A DNA stretch of 64,000 nt from Variovorax sp. TBS-050B. GTDB lineage: Bacteria; Pseudomonadota; Gammaproteobacteria; Burkholderiales; Burkholderiaceae_C. Below the pieces are notes generated by a model. It was not told the DNA's origin and searched no databases. It saw nothing but the letters and a program-made list of their open reading frames with translations. The stretch covers positions 372,001 through 436,000 of the forward strand of contig NZ_JARXYR010000002.1 of the NCBI RefSeq assembly GCF_029893635.1. Reading direction: 5' to 3'. The translations under genes were made by a program, and so were the position numbers. Positions 56,224 to 64,000 of this stretch are shown in pieces (within the stretch, counting starts at the first letter, position 1; each line of letters opens with the position of its first letter).

Positions 56224-57536
56224 GCGTGCTGCTCCGTGGCTGCGTGTGCGGTGCCGGCGGCCATCGCGCTGATCTGCAGATCCTGCAGCCGCAGCCCCGC
56301 GGCCTCGAGGCGCGGCGCGAGCGCATGCCCCTCGCGTTGCAGGCGCGTCAACGTGCTCGCCTCGCTCGCGGCGAGCCGGGCCTGCACCTGCTCGCCCATG
56401 AGGCTGAGCCGCAGGTCCACCGCACCCAGCTTCGGCAGCGCGAGCGAGACGGTGGTGACCCAGCGGCGCGACGCGGCGGCGCCGTCGTCTTCGCGCGGGG
56501 CGCCGCGGGCTTCGCCGTCTTCGTCGGCGGGCGCTTCGGCCTCGGCGTGGATCGACCAGTGCATCGGCACCTCGGGCCAGGCCTGGCCGCTCCAGCGGAA
56601 CACCGCGGTGGCGAGCAGGTCGAGCTGCTGGTGCACGAGGGCAGTGGTCTGCGGATGGATCACCTCGAGCGCCGTCGCGCGTGCCGGCGTGCCCGCGGCC
56701 TCCCGGAGTTCGCGCGCAGCGGCCCGGTCGGCCGGGGCTGCCGCCGCTTCGTCGCCCGACAGCGCGGCACGATGCAGCGCGGCGGCGGGCGTGTCGATGC
56801 GCGCGGTGGCGTTGTAGAGCGCCAGTTCGGGACTGGCAGCCGCGGTGGTGGTGGCGGGCACGTCGGGCGGCGTGGCAGCGGTCGGCGCCGGCATCGGAAC
56901 CGAAGAAGCCGGAGGCAGCGGCGTTCGCGCAGCCGCCATCAGAGCCGGCGGCTGCTGCGGCAGCGTCGAGGGCAGTGCCTCGGGCGCTGCCCGGCCAAGC
57001 GCGGGCTGCTGCTGCTGTTGCTGCTGCGGCTGCTCGCGGGTCAGCCGCATCTGCGGCTCTTCGGCCAGCTGCTCCAGCGTGCGCAGGCCCGTCGCGAACT
57101 CGACCAGATGCGATTCGTAGAACATGCCGCTGCCGCTCAATGTCTGGGCCAGCGTGGCCGCAAGCACGGGGGCGGACGGAGCCTTCTGCGCCGACGCCCA
57201 CAGTGGCGCGGTGCCCCGCACCGGTTCAGCCTCGGCATGCAGGTCCGCGAGCACGGCGCCGATGGCGCGCGCCGCGACCGACCACTGCGTCTCGATCGAA
57301 CGCGGCCCATCGGCACGCGGCAGCGCAGGCCCTGCCGCCGCTGCGGGCAGCCGCGCCTCGAGCATCGCGTGGGACGGCAGCCGGACATCGTTCTTGACCT
57401 TCTGGATTTCGGCGACCGCACCCGCGGGCTGGCTGGTCCCGACCTCGGTCTGCAGCGCAGCGAGGTCCGGGCGCGACGCGACGAGCTTTGTTGAAAGCGT
57501 GGCATCGTGGGTTCCAACCGGACGGTTCATGCTCAT
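56220..57536 (-). CDS. fliK: Flagellar hook-length control protein FliK
   Basis: 438-residue exported ruler that sets hook length and triggers the FlhB switch. The N-terminal two thirds is low-complexity Ala/Pro/Gln, with a run of seven glutamines, as expected for a ruler. The C-terminal Flg_hook domain (about 325-425; VSLALPKLGAVDLRLSLMG, VQARLAASEASTLTRLQREG) is the switch-contacting part. Start MSMNRPVGTHD at 57536. It is followed with a four-base overlap by the FlhB-like gene. The repetitive N-terminal part will vary among strains. Confidence 0.9.
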   Translation of the reverse strand: MSMNRPVGTHDATLSTKLVASRPDLAALQTEVGTSQPAGAVAEIQKVKNDVRLPSHAMLEARLPAAAAGPALPRADGPRSIETQWSVAARAIGAVLADLHAEAEPVRGTAPLWASAQKAPSAPVLAATLAQTLSGSGMFYESHLVEFATGLRTLEQLAEEPQMRLTREQPQQQQQQQPALGRAAPEALPSTLPQQPPALMAAARTPLPPASSVPMPAPTAATPPDVPATTTAAASPELALYNATARIDTPAAALHRAALSGDEAAAAPADRAAARELREAAGTPARATALEVIHPQTTALVHQQLDLLATAVFRWSGQAWPEVPMHWSIHAEAEAPADEDGEARGAPREDDGAAASRRWVTTVSLALPKLGAVDLRLSLMGEQVQARLAASEASTLTRLQREGHALAPRLEAAGLRLQDLQISAMAAGTAHAATEQHA

Positions 57537-57555
57537 GGGGTGCGCCGTCGTGCGA

Positions 57556-57885
57556 TCAGTGCGGCAGGCCGTAGGCGCGATCGAGCTCGCTGCGGCGCTG
57601 CAGCTGCGCCATCTTGGCCAGCAGCTGTTCGATCTGCGGCTTCACGAGGCTCGAGACCTCGGCCTGATCGGCCTGGATGCGCTCGATCAGGTCGCACACA
57701 TGCGCGCGCTGCTCGGCGGCGAGCGAGACCGTGCCGACGGCCTTGATGCGTTCCACCAGCACCGAGCTGCGGTCTTCGAGCTCGGGCAGCCGCTGCCAGT
57801 CGCCGGCCCGCGTCAGCGCGGCCATGAGCGACATCGTCGAGGCGAGCTCGCGATAGCAGCGGATGAGCTCCTGGTGCACCGGCAT
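57556..57885 (-). CDS. fliT: Flagellar export chaperone FliT
   Basis: 109 residues if started at ATG 57885 (MPVHQELIRCYRELASTMSL), or 121 from ATG 57921, which would overlap fliS by 14 bp. Helical protein with the FliT pattern ALTRAGDWQRLPELEDRSSV and a C-terminal helix (KPQIEQLLAKMAQLQRRSEL). In enterobacteria it chaperones the cap FliD and binds FlhDC. Low conservation is normal for FliT, and position after fliS supports the call. Confidence 0.8.
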   Translation of the reverse strand: MPVHQELIRCYRELASTMSLMAALTRAGDWQRLPELEDRSSVLVERIKAVGTVSLAAEQRAHVCDLIERIQADQAEVSSLVKPQIEQLLAKMAQLQRRSELDRAYGLPH

Positions 57886-57907
57886 GGCTTGCGGTTCCGG
57901 CGAACGA

Positions 57908-58330
57908 TCAGTTGCCGGCATGGCCGCCGCCGATCTCGCGCCATGCGGAGGCGATGTTCTCGAGCAGCGCCTCGGCTTCGTCGAGCCCCTTGGGCTCGTT
58001 GTGCAGGTTCGCATGCAGCAGCCGGCGAATCACGTAGTCGTAGAGCGCCGAAAGATTGCCCACCAGTTCCTCGCCCGAGTGGCCCGCGGCACGCGCGTCG
58101 AGGCCGGCCTTCAGGCCGTTGTCCACGATGTTGATCGCCTTGGAGATCGCCTTGCCCTTCGCGAGCATGTCGCCGCTCGCCATGTGGTGGCGCGCCAGGC
58201 CGATGCTCGTGGCCACGCCGTCGAACAGCATGACGATGAGCTGGTGCGGCGACGCGCTCATCGCGCGCGTCTCCACGCCCACGCGGGTGTATGCGTTGGC
58301 GCCGGTTCTGAAGGTGTGAGGGGTGTACAT
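57908..58330 (-). CDS. fliS: Flagellin export chaperone FliS
   Basis: 140-residue helical chaperone that binds flagellin's C-terminus. Family features: NAYTRVGVETRAMSASPHQL, IVMLFDGVATSIGLARHHM and GNLSALYDYVIRRLLHANL. Start ATG 58330; 19 bp separates it from fliD upstream. It belongs to the filament-assembly run fliD-fliS-fliT. Full length and motif set as expected. Confidence 0.95.
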   Translation of the reverse strand: MYTPHTFRTGANAYTRVGVETRAMSASPHQLIVMLFDGVATSIGLARHHMASGDMLAKGKAISKAINIVDNGLKAGLDARAAGHSGEELVGNLSALYDYVIRRLLHANLHNEPKGLDEAEALLENIASAWREIGGGHAGN

Positions 58331-58349
58331 CGACGGCTTTCTGGGCTTG

Positions 58350-59798
58350 CTACTTGCGGCTCACGCCGTTCATGGCGTCGAACTGCTGCGTAAGGTAGGT
58401 CATGGTGTTGTTGAGGCTGTTGATCAGCACGTCGAGCTGGGTGAACTGCGCGCGGTAGCGCTCCACCGTCGACTCGACGCGCGCCTGCACCGCGTTGTAC
58501 TGGTCGCTCAGGTCCTCGAGCGTGGTGTTCACACCGTTGGTGGCCGTGGTGAGCGCGCCGGTCGACGAGGTCAGCCGCGCCGCCAGCGCGCTCATCTGCT
58601 TGCCGTACCCGCGGGTGCTGTCGGTGGCGCTCGAGAACAGGTTGGCCACGCCGCTGAGGTTCTTGCTCAGCGCGTTCGAGAGCTTGGTCGCATCCACTGC
58701 CAGCGTGCCGTCCTTCTGGAAGCCGACGCCGATCTCGGTCAGCACCTTGATGTCGTTCGGCCCGCCTGCCTGCGCGGCGGTGAGCGTCTGCCGCACCTCG
58801 GTCATCAGGTTGCGCAGGGTCTGGTCGCCCATCAGCGCGGCGCCGGTCTTGCTGTCGGCGTCGTAGGCCGTGAGCTTGGTCGCGGTGCTCTGCAGCGTGT
58901 TGTAGGCCGTGACGAAGGCAGTGATCGCGGCCGACACCGTGGAGGTGTCGCTCGTCAATTTCAGGGTGGTGGCGCCGGTCTTCGCCAGCGTCAGCGTGGT
59001 GCCCTGGATGCCTTCCTGCACCGTGTTGGAGGCGCTGACGATGTCGATGCCGTTGATCTTGAGCTTTGCGTCCTGGCCGACCGAGGTCTGCTTCATCGTC
59101 TGCGTGCCGGCGGGATCGAAGGCGAGCAGGTTCTGCAGCGCCGCATCGCCGGTCACCGAGATCTTCATGGTCGAGGCCTCGCCCGATTCGGTCGACACCA
59201 GCACCAGCCGGTTGGGCGCGCCGCTGCCGTCGTTCACCACGCTGGCGGTCACGCCCGCGTTGGCCTTGTTGATCGCGTCGCGGATGCCTTCGAGCGTATT
59301 GGTGCTGTCGCCGATGGTGATCTGCGCCGCGGCGCGGTCGGCGTCGGTGGTGAAGCCGGCGCCGGTGTACTGCCCCGTGACCGGGTCCAGCGTGCCGCCC
59401 GTGATGCTGCCGAAGTTGATCGTGATGGTGCCGTTGCCGATCTTGGTCTTGGCGCTCGCCTGGCCGGCGGACACCAGCGACTGCGACTGCGCAAGCTGGC
59501 TCACGTCGATGGCATAGCTGCCTGCGACCGAGGTGTCGCTGGTGGTCGCGCTGAGCACCGAGCCCTCGCTGTTCGAGGCCTTCACGGTCCTGAAGAAGGC
59601 CGGATCGGCGAGCTTGTCGCTCGCGGTCTTGAGCGTGTTGAGCGCGCTCTGGATCTGGGAGTAGGCCGACAGCTTGGTGGTGTAGCTGGTCGCGCGCTTC
59701 TGGATGGCGGCGAGCGGCTGGCTCTCCGCGGACTCGAGCTGGGTGAGCAGGGTGGAAAGGTCCAGGCCGGAGCCGACACCGATGCTGCTGACGGGCAT
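58350..59798 (-). CDS. fliD: Flagellar cap protein FliD
   Basis: 482-residue filament cap (HAP2) that folds incoming flagellin. N-terminal FliD_N (MPVSSIGVGSGLDLSTLLTQ onward) and C-terminal FliD_C (about 240-470; LKINGIDIVSASNTVQEGIQ; ending LDVLINSLNNTMTYLTQQFD, a coiled-coil). Start MPVSSIG at 59798. The extensive Ser/Thr/Ala content and lack of Cys are typical for exported filament parts. Stop 19 bp before fliS. Confidence 0.96.
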   Translation of the reverse strand: MPVSSIGVGSGLDLSTLLTQLESAESQPLAAIQKRATSYTTKLSAYSQIQSALNTLKTASDKLADPAFFRTVKASNSEGSVLSATTSDTSVAGSYAIDVSQLAQSQSLVSAGQASAKTKIGNGTITINFGSITGGTLDPVTGQYTGAGFTTDADRAAAQITIGDSTNTLEGIRDAINKANAGVTASVVNDGSGAPNRLVLVSTESGEASTMKISVTGDAALQNLLAFDPAGTQTMKQTSVGQDAKLKINGIDIVSASNTVQEGIQGTTLTLAKTGATTLKLTSDTSTVSAAITAFVTAYNTLQSTATKLTAYDADSKTGAALMGDQTLRNLMTEVRQTLTAAQAGGPNDIKVLTEIGVGFQKDGTLAVDATKLSNALSKNLSGVANLFSSATDSTRGYGKQMSALAARLTSSTGALTTATNGVNTTLEDLSDQYNAVQARVESTVERYRAQFTQLDVLINSLNNTMTYLTQQFDAMNGVSRK

Positions 59799-59825
59799 TT
59801 CTTGTTCTTCCTTTTGTTTGGTTGT

Positions 59826-60182
59826 TCAGGCCGATTCGCTCACGAGCGTGCCCTGGACCTTGCCCAGCAGCTTCGCGATGCGCAGCACTTCCTCGGACGG
59901 AATCTGGCGGATCAGTTCGCCGCTCAGGCGGTCGACCACCTTCACGACCAGGCGGTCGGTGTCCGCGTCGACCTCGAAGCGCACGCCCACCGAGCGGCTC
60001 TGCATCGAGGCGTTGATCTCGCGCACCGCGCTCTCCACGGCAAACGGCTGCACGTCCGCGGCGGCAGGCACCGGCTCCAGCGCGGTCCTGGCCACGGCCA
60101 GGGCGTCGGCATCGCTGGCCGGGCCGACGAGCGTTTGCGCGGCCCAGGCGCGGTCCACCGCGGGATTGACTGGTACTGACAT
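59826..60182 (-). CDS. flaG: FlaG-type flagellar protein
   Basis: 118-residue FlaG family protein: the C-terminal domain VGVRFEVDADTDRLVVKVVD and SGELIRQIPSEEVLRIAKLL is diagnostic; the N-terminal part is variable. FlaG proteins affect filament length in several bacteria. I started it at ATG 60182 (MSVPVNPAVD); an in-frame GTG at 60224 would add 14 residues. It stands between fliC and fliD, 27 bp before fliD. Confidence 0.88.
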   Translation of the reverse strand: MSVPVNPAVDRAWAAQTLVGPASDADALAVARTALEPVPAAADVQPFAVESAVREINASMQSRSVGVRFEVDADTDRLVVKVVDRLSGELIRQIPSEEVLRIAKLLGKVQGTLVSESA

Positions 60183-60243
60183 GACACCGACTCCGGTTGT
60201 TTCGCTTTTCGCTGCGGTCTCCACCCGGAGGCCGCAGTGAAAA

Positions 60244-60279
60244 GCGCAGGCGCGCGGCCCGGGGGCCTCGCGTCTGCGC
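60244..60279 (-). terminator. Long hairpin terminator of fliC
   Basis: On the minus strand GCGCAG-(inner GGCC/GGCC and CGCG/CGCG pairs)-CTGCGC, then TTTTC; outer GCGCAG/CTGCGC at 60274-60279 and 60244-60249. A second hairpin with an 11-bp stem lies between it and the fliC stop (60281-60306). Together they should end or protect the abundant fliC transcript. Confidence 0.75.
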
Positions 60280-60323
60280 CGCGCACCTGCCTTGCGGCAG
60301 GCGCGCAGGACGCCTTGGAACGA

Positions 60324-61871
60324 TCAGCGCAGGAGCGAGAGAACGCCTTGCGTGGTCTGATTGGCCTGGGCCAGCACCGAGGTACCGGCTTGCTGCAGGA
60401 TCTGGGCGCGCGTCATGTTCGACACTTCCACCGCATAGTCGGCATCTTCGATACGCGAACGGGCGGCCGACAGGTTGTTGGTCGTGTTGTTCAGGTTCGT
60501 GATGGTCGACTCGAAACGGTTCTGCACCGCACCGAGCTGACTGCGCAGTTCGTCGACGCCGGCGAGGGCCTTGTCGATGGCGGCCAGCGGGTCCGGGTTG
60601 TACTGCTCGCCCAGCGTGACGGTGCCGTCGGCAGCCACGTTGGCCTTGAAGTACACGTCCGCGCCGTTCGCCTGGCCCTTGACCACGTAGCCGCCGGCGC
60701 TGCCGTCGGCATTGGTCACGGCGTGCAGCGTGGGCGACGAGCCGACCGAACCGGCCGACAGGCCCGACAGGTTGGCCGTGACGGCGGGAACCGCAACCGG
60801 CGGGACTTCGTAGCTGGTGATGGCGTCGGAGATGCCGGTGGTCGGAGCAGCGGCGGTCGCGAAGTCGCCGCTGTCGTAGCTCACCTGGCCGGTCGCTGCG
60901 TCGAAGGTCGCGCTGATGACGGTCGCGCCGCTGTCGTTCGACACGAACCAGTCGCCGTTCTGGTCGACGTACATCTCGATCGAAGCGGCAGCGTCCGTGT
61001 TCACGGCCGTCACGTTGTCGACGTTGACCGTCGCGCCGTTGCCGGTGGAGATTTCCTGGCCGGCGGTAGCCAGCGTGGCGGTCGGGGCAACGCCCAGCGG
61101 GGTCGAGCCGTCGAATTCGAGCGTGCCCGAAGCGCTGTCGTAGGTGGCAGCGTAGAAGGTCGTGCCGCCGTCGTCGGAGACATACAGCGTGTCGGCGTCG
61201 GCATCGTCCACGTACACGGTGTACGAGCTGGCGGATGCCGAGTCGACGGCCGTCAGGTTCACCGAGGTCGTCGAACCGGTCGAACCCGGCTTCACGGTGG
61301 TCGTGGCCGAGGTGGCGACGGTCGACAGGTCGAGCGACTTCTTGGAAATGTCCATGTTGCCCAGGCCGAGCGTCTTGGAGGTGATTTCCTTGAGGTTGAT
61401 GTCGATCGTCTCGCCGTCATGGGCGCCGACCTGGATGCTCAGCTTGCTGTCCTTGGCGAGCACGCTCACGCCGTTGAACTTGGTCTGGTTCGACACGCGG
61501 TCGATTTCGTCGAGGCGCTGCTTGATTTCAGCCTGGATCGACGAAAGGTCGCTGCCCGAGTTCGTGCCGTTGGCGGCCTGAACCGACAGTTCGCGAACGC
61601 GCTGCAGGTTGTTGTTGATTTCGTTCAGCGCGCCTTCCGTGGTCTGCGCGAGCGAGATGCCGTCGTTGGCGTTGCGGGCTGCCTGGGTCAGGCCCTTGAC
61701 GTTCGCCGTGAAGCGGTTGGCAATGGCCTGGCCGGCTGCGTCGTCCTTCGCGCTGTTGATGCGCATGCCGGACGACAGACGCTCGATCGCCGAGTTCAGC
61801 GAGCTTTGCGACTTGTTGAGGTTGTTCTGCGCAACCAGCGAGAGGCTGTTGGTGTTGATGACTTGCGCCAT
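60324..61871 (-). CDS. fliC: Flagellin
   Basis: 515-residue filament subunit. The N-terminal D0/D1 region (1-170; MAQVINTNSLSLVAQNNLNK, RLSSGMRINSAKDDAAGQAI) and the C-terminal D1/D0 region (430-515; ending NQTTQGVLSLLR) are canonical. The middle (about 175-425) is hypervariable and contains related units: 217-256, 298-336 and partly 394-420, each with a Y-V-(D)-type strand followed by (V/F)S(N/D)D.G(A/T)T. Start ATG 61871. It is transcribed from a perfect sigma-28 promoter (61969-61995) and ends at a long hairpin. Confidence 0.97.
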   Translation of the reverse strand: MAQVINTNSLSLVAQNNLNKSQSSLNSAIERLSSGMRINSAKDDAAGQAIANRFTANVKGLTQAARNANDGISLAQTTEGALNEINNNLQRVRELSVQAANGTNSGSDLSSIQAEIKQRLDEIDRVSNQTKFNGVSVLAKDSKLSIQVGAHDGETIDINLKEITSKTLGLGNMDISKKSLDLSTVATSATTTVKPGSTGSTTSVNLTAVDSASASSYTVYVDDADADTLYVSDDGGTTFYAATYDSASGTLEFDGSTPLGVAPTATLATAGQEISTGNGATVNVDNVTAVNTDAAASIEMYVDQNGDWFVSNDSGATVISATFDAATGQVSYDSGDFATAAAPTTGISDAITSYEVPPVAVPAVTANLSGLSAGSVGSSPTLHAVTNADGSAGGYVVKGQANGADVYFKANVAADGTVTLGEQYNPDPLAAIDKALAGVDELRSQLGAVQNRFESTITNLNNTTNNLSAARSRIEDADYAVEVSNMTRAQILQQAGTSVLAQANQTTQGVLSLLR

Positions 61872-61968
61872 GTTCGACTCCTGATAAACAAAAGGTTGTG
61901 GACTCCGGCCATCGGCCGTAACGCTGGACCCGCCTCCACTTGAGGGACTCAAGCCATCGTTGGGTTAG

Positions 61969-61995
61969 TTATCGGCACGCTCCGGCGAACATTTA
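61969..61995 (-). promoter_or_regulatory. Sigma-28 promoter of fliC
   Basis: On the minus strand TAAA-N15-GCCGATAA, an exact match to the FliA consensus, about 100 bp before the fliC start. FliA is encoded at 43066. The long leader between promoter and start is unusual but allowed. Confidence 0.9.
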
Positions 61996-62039
61996 GGGCG
62001 GTGCCGAAAAAAGATCCACAACCGCTCGACCAGGGACGG

Positions 62040-62363
62040 TCAGGCAGGCAGGCTCATGATTTCCTGGTAGGCGGCCACGAGGCGGTTGCGCACCTGCAGG
62101 CCGGTCTGGAACGCCACGTTGGCCTTCTGCAGGTCGACCATCACGTCGTTCAGCGCGACGCCGGGCTTGCCCATTTCGAAGTCCTCGGCCTGGCCATAGG
62201 CCCTGGTCTGGGCGGTGCTGATGCTCTCGAGCGAGCGGCGCAGCTCGGCCGCGAAGCCGCCGGACTGGGCCGGCTCGGCGGCGGCGGCGGGCTGGGCGAT
62301 GCCGGTCTGGAGCGCGGTGGCCCGCATCTGCTGCAGCACCGATTCGATGGCGGATATCGACAT
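62040..62363 (-). CDS. fliE: Flagellar hook-basal body protein FliE
   Basis: 107-residue exported rod adaptor linking MS ring to rod. FliE features: MSISAIESVLQQMRATALQT, GFAAELRRSLESISTAQTRA and the C-terminal VALNDVMVDLQKANVAFQTG, LQVRNRLVAAYQEIM. The start is at ATG 62363; the upstream in-frame start adds unsupported residues. It is divergent from fliF across 289 bp, so fliE has its own promoter here. A T-rich run follows the stop but has no convincing stem. Confidence 0.93.
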   Translation of the reverse strand: MSISAIESVLQQMRATALQTGIAQPAAAAEPAQSGGFAAELRRSLESISTAQTRAYGQAEDFEMGKPGVALNDVMVDLQKANVAFQTGLQVRNRLVAAYQEIMSLPA

Positions 62364-62652
62364 GGGACTCTCTTTCTCTCGGGGAGGGAATGGGACGAAC
62401 AAGGAAGCGCTGCTGCGCTCCCGCGTGTTTTCAGCGTATCAGGGGAAGCCCGCAGGACATGGGCCCAACTGACGGCAAAAACCCCGGTTGTTCGACCAAT
62501 CGAATATGGCGCGCCTGCTGAGAATCAACGCCGAACCCCAAGCCCGCTGACCACACACGGCCCCCCGGCATGACCCCAGAACATCCAAGCCTCCCGTTCC
62601 CTTCCAAGACCCCGCGCCGTCCGGCGTGGCCGGCAGCGGCGGAGGTTGCCCA
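62364..62652. promoter_or_regulatory. fliE/fliF divergent control region
   Basis: 289 bp that must hold the fliE and fliF promoters. I see no sigma-28 consensus. An AT-richer patch around 62490-62515 (for example GACCAATCGAATATGGCG) is a possible core. FlhDC binding sites cannot be assigned by eye. Confidence 0.45.
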
Positions 62653-64000
62653 ATGAGTCCGGCGGCGCCCGCGGGCGCCGGCGCAGCGCCCTCCGCTGCT
62701 GCTTCGCCCTCCTCGTCCGGCTCCGCGCTCGCGGACCGCCTGCGCGCCCAGCCGAAGCTGCCCCTGATCGTGGGCGGCGCCGCCATCGTGGCGGCCGCCG
62801 CCGCGTTCATGCTCTGGAGCCGGGGGCCGGACTACGGCGTGCTCTATACCAATGTGTCGGACCGCGACGGCGGCGCGATCATCGCGTCGCTGCAGCAGAT
62901 GAACGTGCCCTACAAGTTCACCCAGGGCGGCAGCGCCATCCTGGTGGCGAGCGACAAGGTGCCCGAGCTGCGGTTGAAGCTCGCGGCGCAGGGCCTGCCC
63001 AAGGGCGGCGGCGTCGGCTTCGAACTGCTCGACAACCAGAAGTTCGGCACCAGCCATTTCGCCGAGCAGGTCAACTACCAGCGCGGCCTCGAAGGCGAGC
63101 TCGCGCGCTCCATCGAATCGATCGGCTCGGTCGAGACCGCGCGCGTGCACCTCGCGCTGCCCAAGCCCTCGCTATTCGTGCGCGACCAGAAGAAGCCCTC
63201 GGCCTCGGTGGTGCTGTCGCTGCACCGCGGCCGCAGCATCGACGAAGGCCAGGTCAGCGCCATCGTGCACATGGTCTCGAGCAGCGTGCCCGAGCTCAAC
63301 GCCAAGAGCGTGACCGTGGTCGACCAGAACGGCAACCTGCTGTCGGCCGCCAACGCCGGCGCGCGCGGGCTGGACGTGAGCCAGCTCAAGTACGCGCAGG
63401 AGATCGAGCAGGGCTACATCCGCCGCATCGAGGCGATCCTGCAGCCCATCCTCGGCGCCAGCAACGTGCGCGCGCAGGTCGCGGCGGAGATCGACTTCTC
63501 GGTGGTCGAGCGCACCGAGGAAAGCTACAGCCCGAACCAGGCGCCGCGCGCCCCGGCCATCCGCAGCCAGACCTCGAGCGAATCGCTGCAGCAGGGCGCG
63601 ACGCCGCCGGGCGGCGTGCCCGGCGCGCTGTCGAACCAGCCGCCGCAGACGCCGAGCGCGCCCATCACCGCGCCCGGCACCCCGCCGGCGCCGAACGCAC
63701 CCAATGCCGCCGCCGCGCCGGGCGCCGCCGCGGCCACCGCCGCCACGGCCCTCACCGGACCGGGCAGCTCGCGCAAGGACGTGACGACCAACTACGAGCT
63801 CGACCGCTCGATCCGCCACGTGCAACAGGCCGCGGGCGGCGTGAAGCGGCTGTCGGTGGCGGTGGTGGTGAACCACCGCGACGCGCCCGATGCCAGCGGC
63901 AAGCTGGCCCCGCGCGCGCTCACGCCGGCCGAGGTCGAGGAGATCCGCAACCTGGTGAAGGAAGCCATGGGCTTCAGCCAGGACCGCGGCGACTCGCTCA
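62653..64000 (+). CDS. fliF: Flagellar MS-ring protein FliF, 3' end outside the window
   Basis: First 449 codons of the MS-ring protein. Membrane segment about 37-56 (PLIVGGAAIVAAAAAFMLW), then ring-building motifs YGVLYTNVSDRDGGAIIASL, LRLKLAAQGLPKGGGVGFEL and YQRGLEGELARSIESI (RBM1/2), and a Pro/Ala-rich insertion (about 305-370) before the RBM3 continuation DVTTNYELDRSIRHV. Start ATG 62653 is preceded by GGAGG at 62641-62645. The C-terminal TM and FliG-binding tail lie beyond 64000. It probably leads the fliFGHIJ operon. Confidence 0.96.
   Translation, partial: MSPAAPAGAGAAPSAAASPSSSGSALADRLRAQPKLPLIVGGAAIVAAAAAFMLWSRGPDYGVLYTNVSDRDGGAIIASLQQMNVPYKFTQGGSAILVASDKVPELRLKLAAQGLPKGGGVGFELLDNQKFGTSHFAEQVNYQRGLEGELARSIESIGSVETARVHLALPKPSLFVRDQKKPSASVVLSLHRGRSIDEGQVSAIVHMVSSSVPELNAKSVTVVDQNGNLLSAANAGARGLDVSQLKYAQEIEQGYIRRIEAILQPILGASNVRAQVAAEIDFSVVERTEESYSPNQAPRAPAIRSQTSSESLQQGATPPGGVPGALSNQPPQTPSAPITAPGTPPAPNAPNAAAAPGAAAATAATALTGPGSSRKDVTTNYELDRSIRHVQQAAGGVKRLSVAVVVNHRDAPDASGKLAPRALTPAEVEEIRNLVKEAMGFSQDRGDSL

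Noticed and set aside
56990..57040. CTG/TTG trinucleotide tract in fliK as a possible phase-variation site
   Set aside because: Triplet changes keep the frame and just alter the glutamine run, so no on/off switching is expected.
61996..62039. Intrinsic terminator after fliE
   Set aside because: There is a T-run on the minus strand (TTTTTT) but no convincing stem before it.
1..64000. tRNA, rRNA, CRISPR, insertion sequences or toxin-antitoxin genes
   Set aside because: I looked for them on both strands and saw none I could support.

Overview
The window is a continuous, very GC-rich, densely packed stretch of a betaproteobacterial chromosome. The gene order points to Burkholderiales, most likely a Comamonadaceae member such as Variovorax: ctpA-moeB, aspS-nudB-EEP, ubiE-Tim44-ubiJ-ubiB, a 1293-residue flavin/Fe-S oxidoreductase next to a HIT protein, ugpBAECQ, and a flagellar block controlled by flhDC that also carries flhF/flhG. 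This assignment is inference from gene content and order; there is no rRNA in the window to confirm it. I see no tRNA, rRNA, CRISPR array, insertion sequence, prophage or plasmid feature. No stretch longer than about 300 bp lacks a gene.

Layout. 1-4.2 kb: end of a C-terminal processing protease gene, moeB and an AsmA-like protein. 4.4-6.9 kb: a signalling island with a receiver-only regulator, a LuxR-type response regulator and a divergent CHASE3 histidine kinase. 7.1-9.7 kb: small envelope/stress proteins (DUF1328, DUF883-like, holin-like, one unknown, a ferritin-like protein) closed by a bidirectional terminator, facing a BON lipoprotein. 9.9-18.4 kb, all minus strand: DUF429, a DMT transporter, a BLUF photoreceptor, folE, EEP hydrolase, nudB, aspS, DUF502, an FmdB-type zinc ribbon and an SSS symporter. 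18.4-28.7 kb, minus: ubiquinone genes ubiB-ubiJ-(Tim44-like)-ubiE, DUF971, HIT, the giant oxidoreductase and serA. 28.9-34 kb, plus: the ugpBAECQ glycerol-3-phosphate/glycerophosphodiester uptake operon, followed by a large MscS channel gene.

36.6-64 kb is the motility region. A translationally coupled operon flhB-flhA-flhF-flhG-fliA encodes export-gate proteins, flagellar placement/number GTPase and ATPase homologues, and sigma-28. A LysR regulator and a divergent oxidoreductase interrupt the block. Then, transcribed leftward, come motA-motB-cheA-HDOD-cheR-cheD-cheB-cheY-cheZ, with flhDC immediately upstream. Further upstream are flhB-like (flhX), fliK, fliT, fliS, fliD, flaG and fliC, with a perfect sigma-28 promoter before fliC, then fliE and the divergent start of fliF, which runs off the window. 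FlhDC should switch on the early genes; FliA should then read the fliC promoter, and FliS, FliT and FliD handle the filament parts.

The most unusual points are the absence of cheW and any chemoreceptor from the che operon, where an HDOD gene sits instead; a roughly 390-residue C-terminal extension on FlhF; an FlhG whose P-loop has lost both lysines; a BLUF blue-light sensor translationally coupled to folE; and a repeated palindromic element present twice, once inside the ugp operon. I found no clearly new defence or mobile system.
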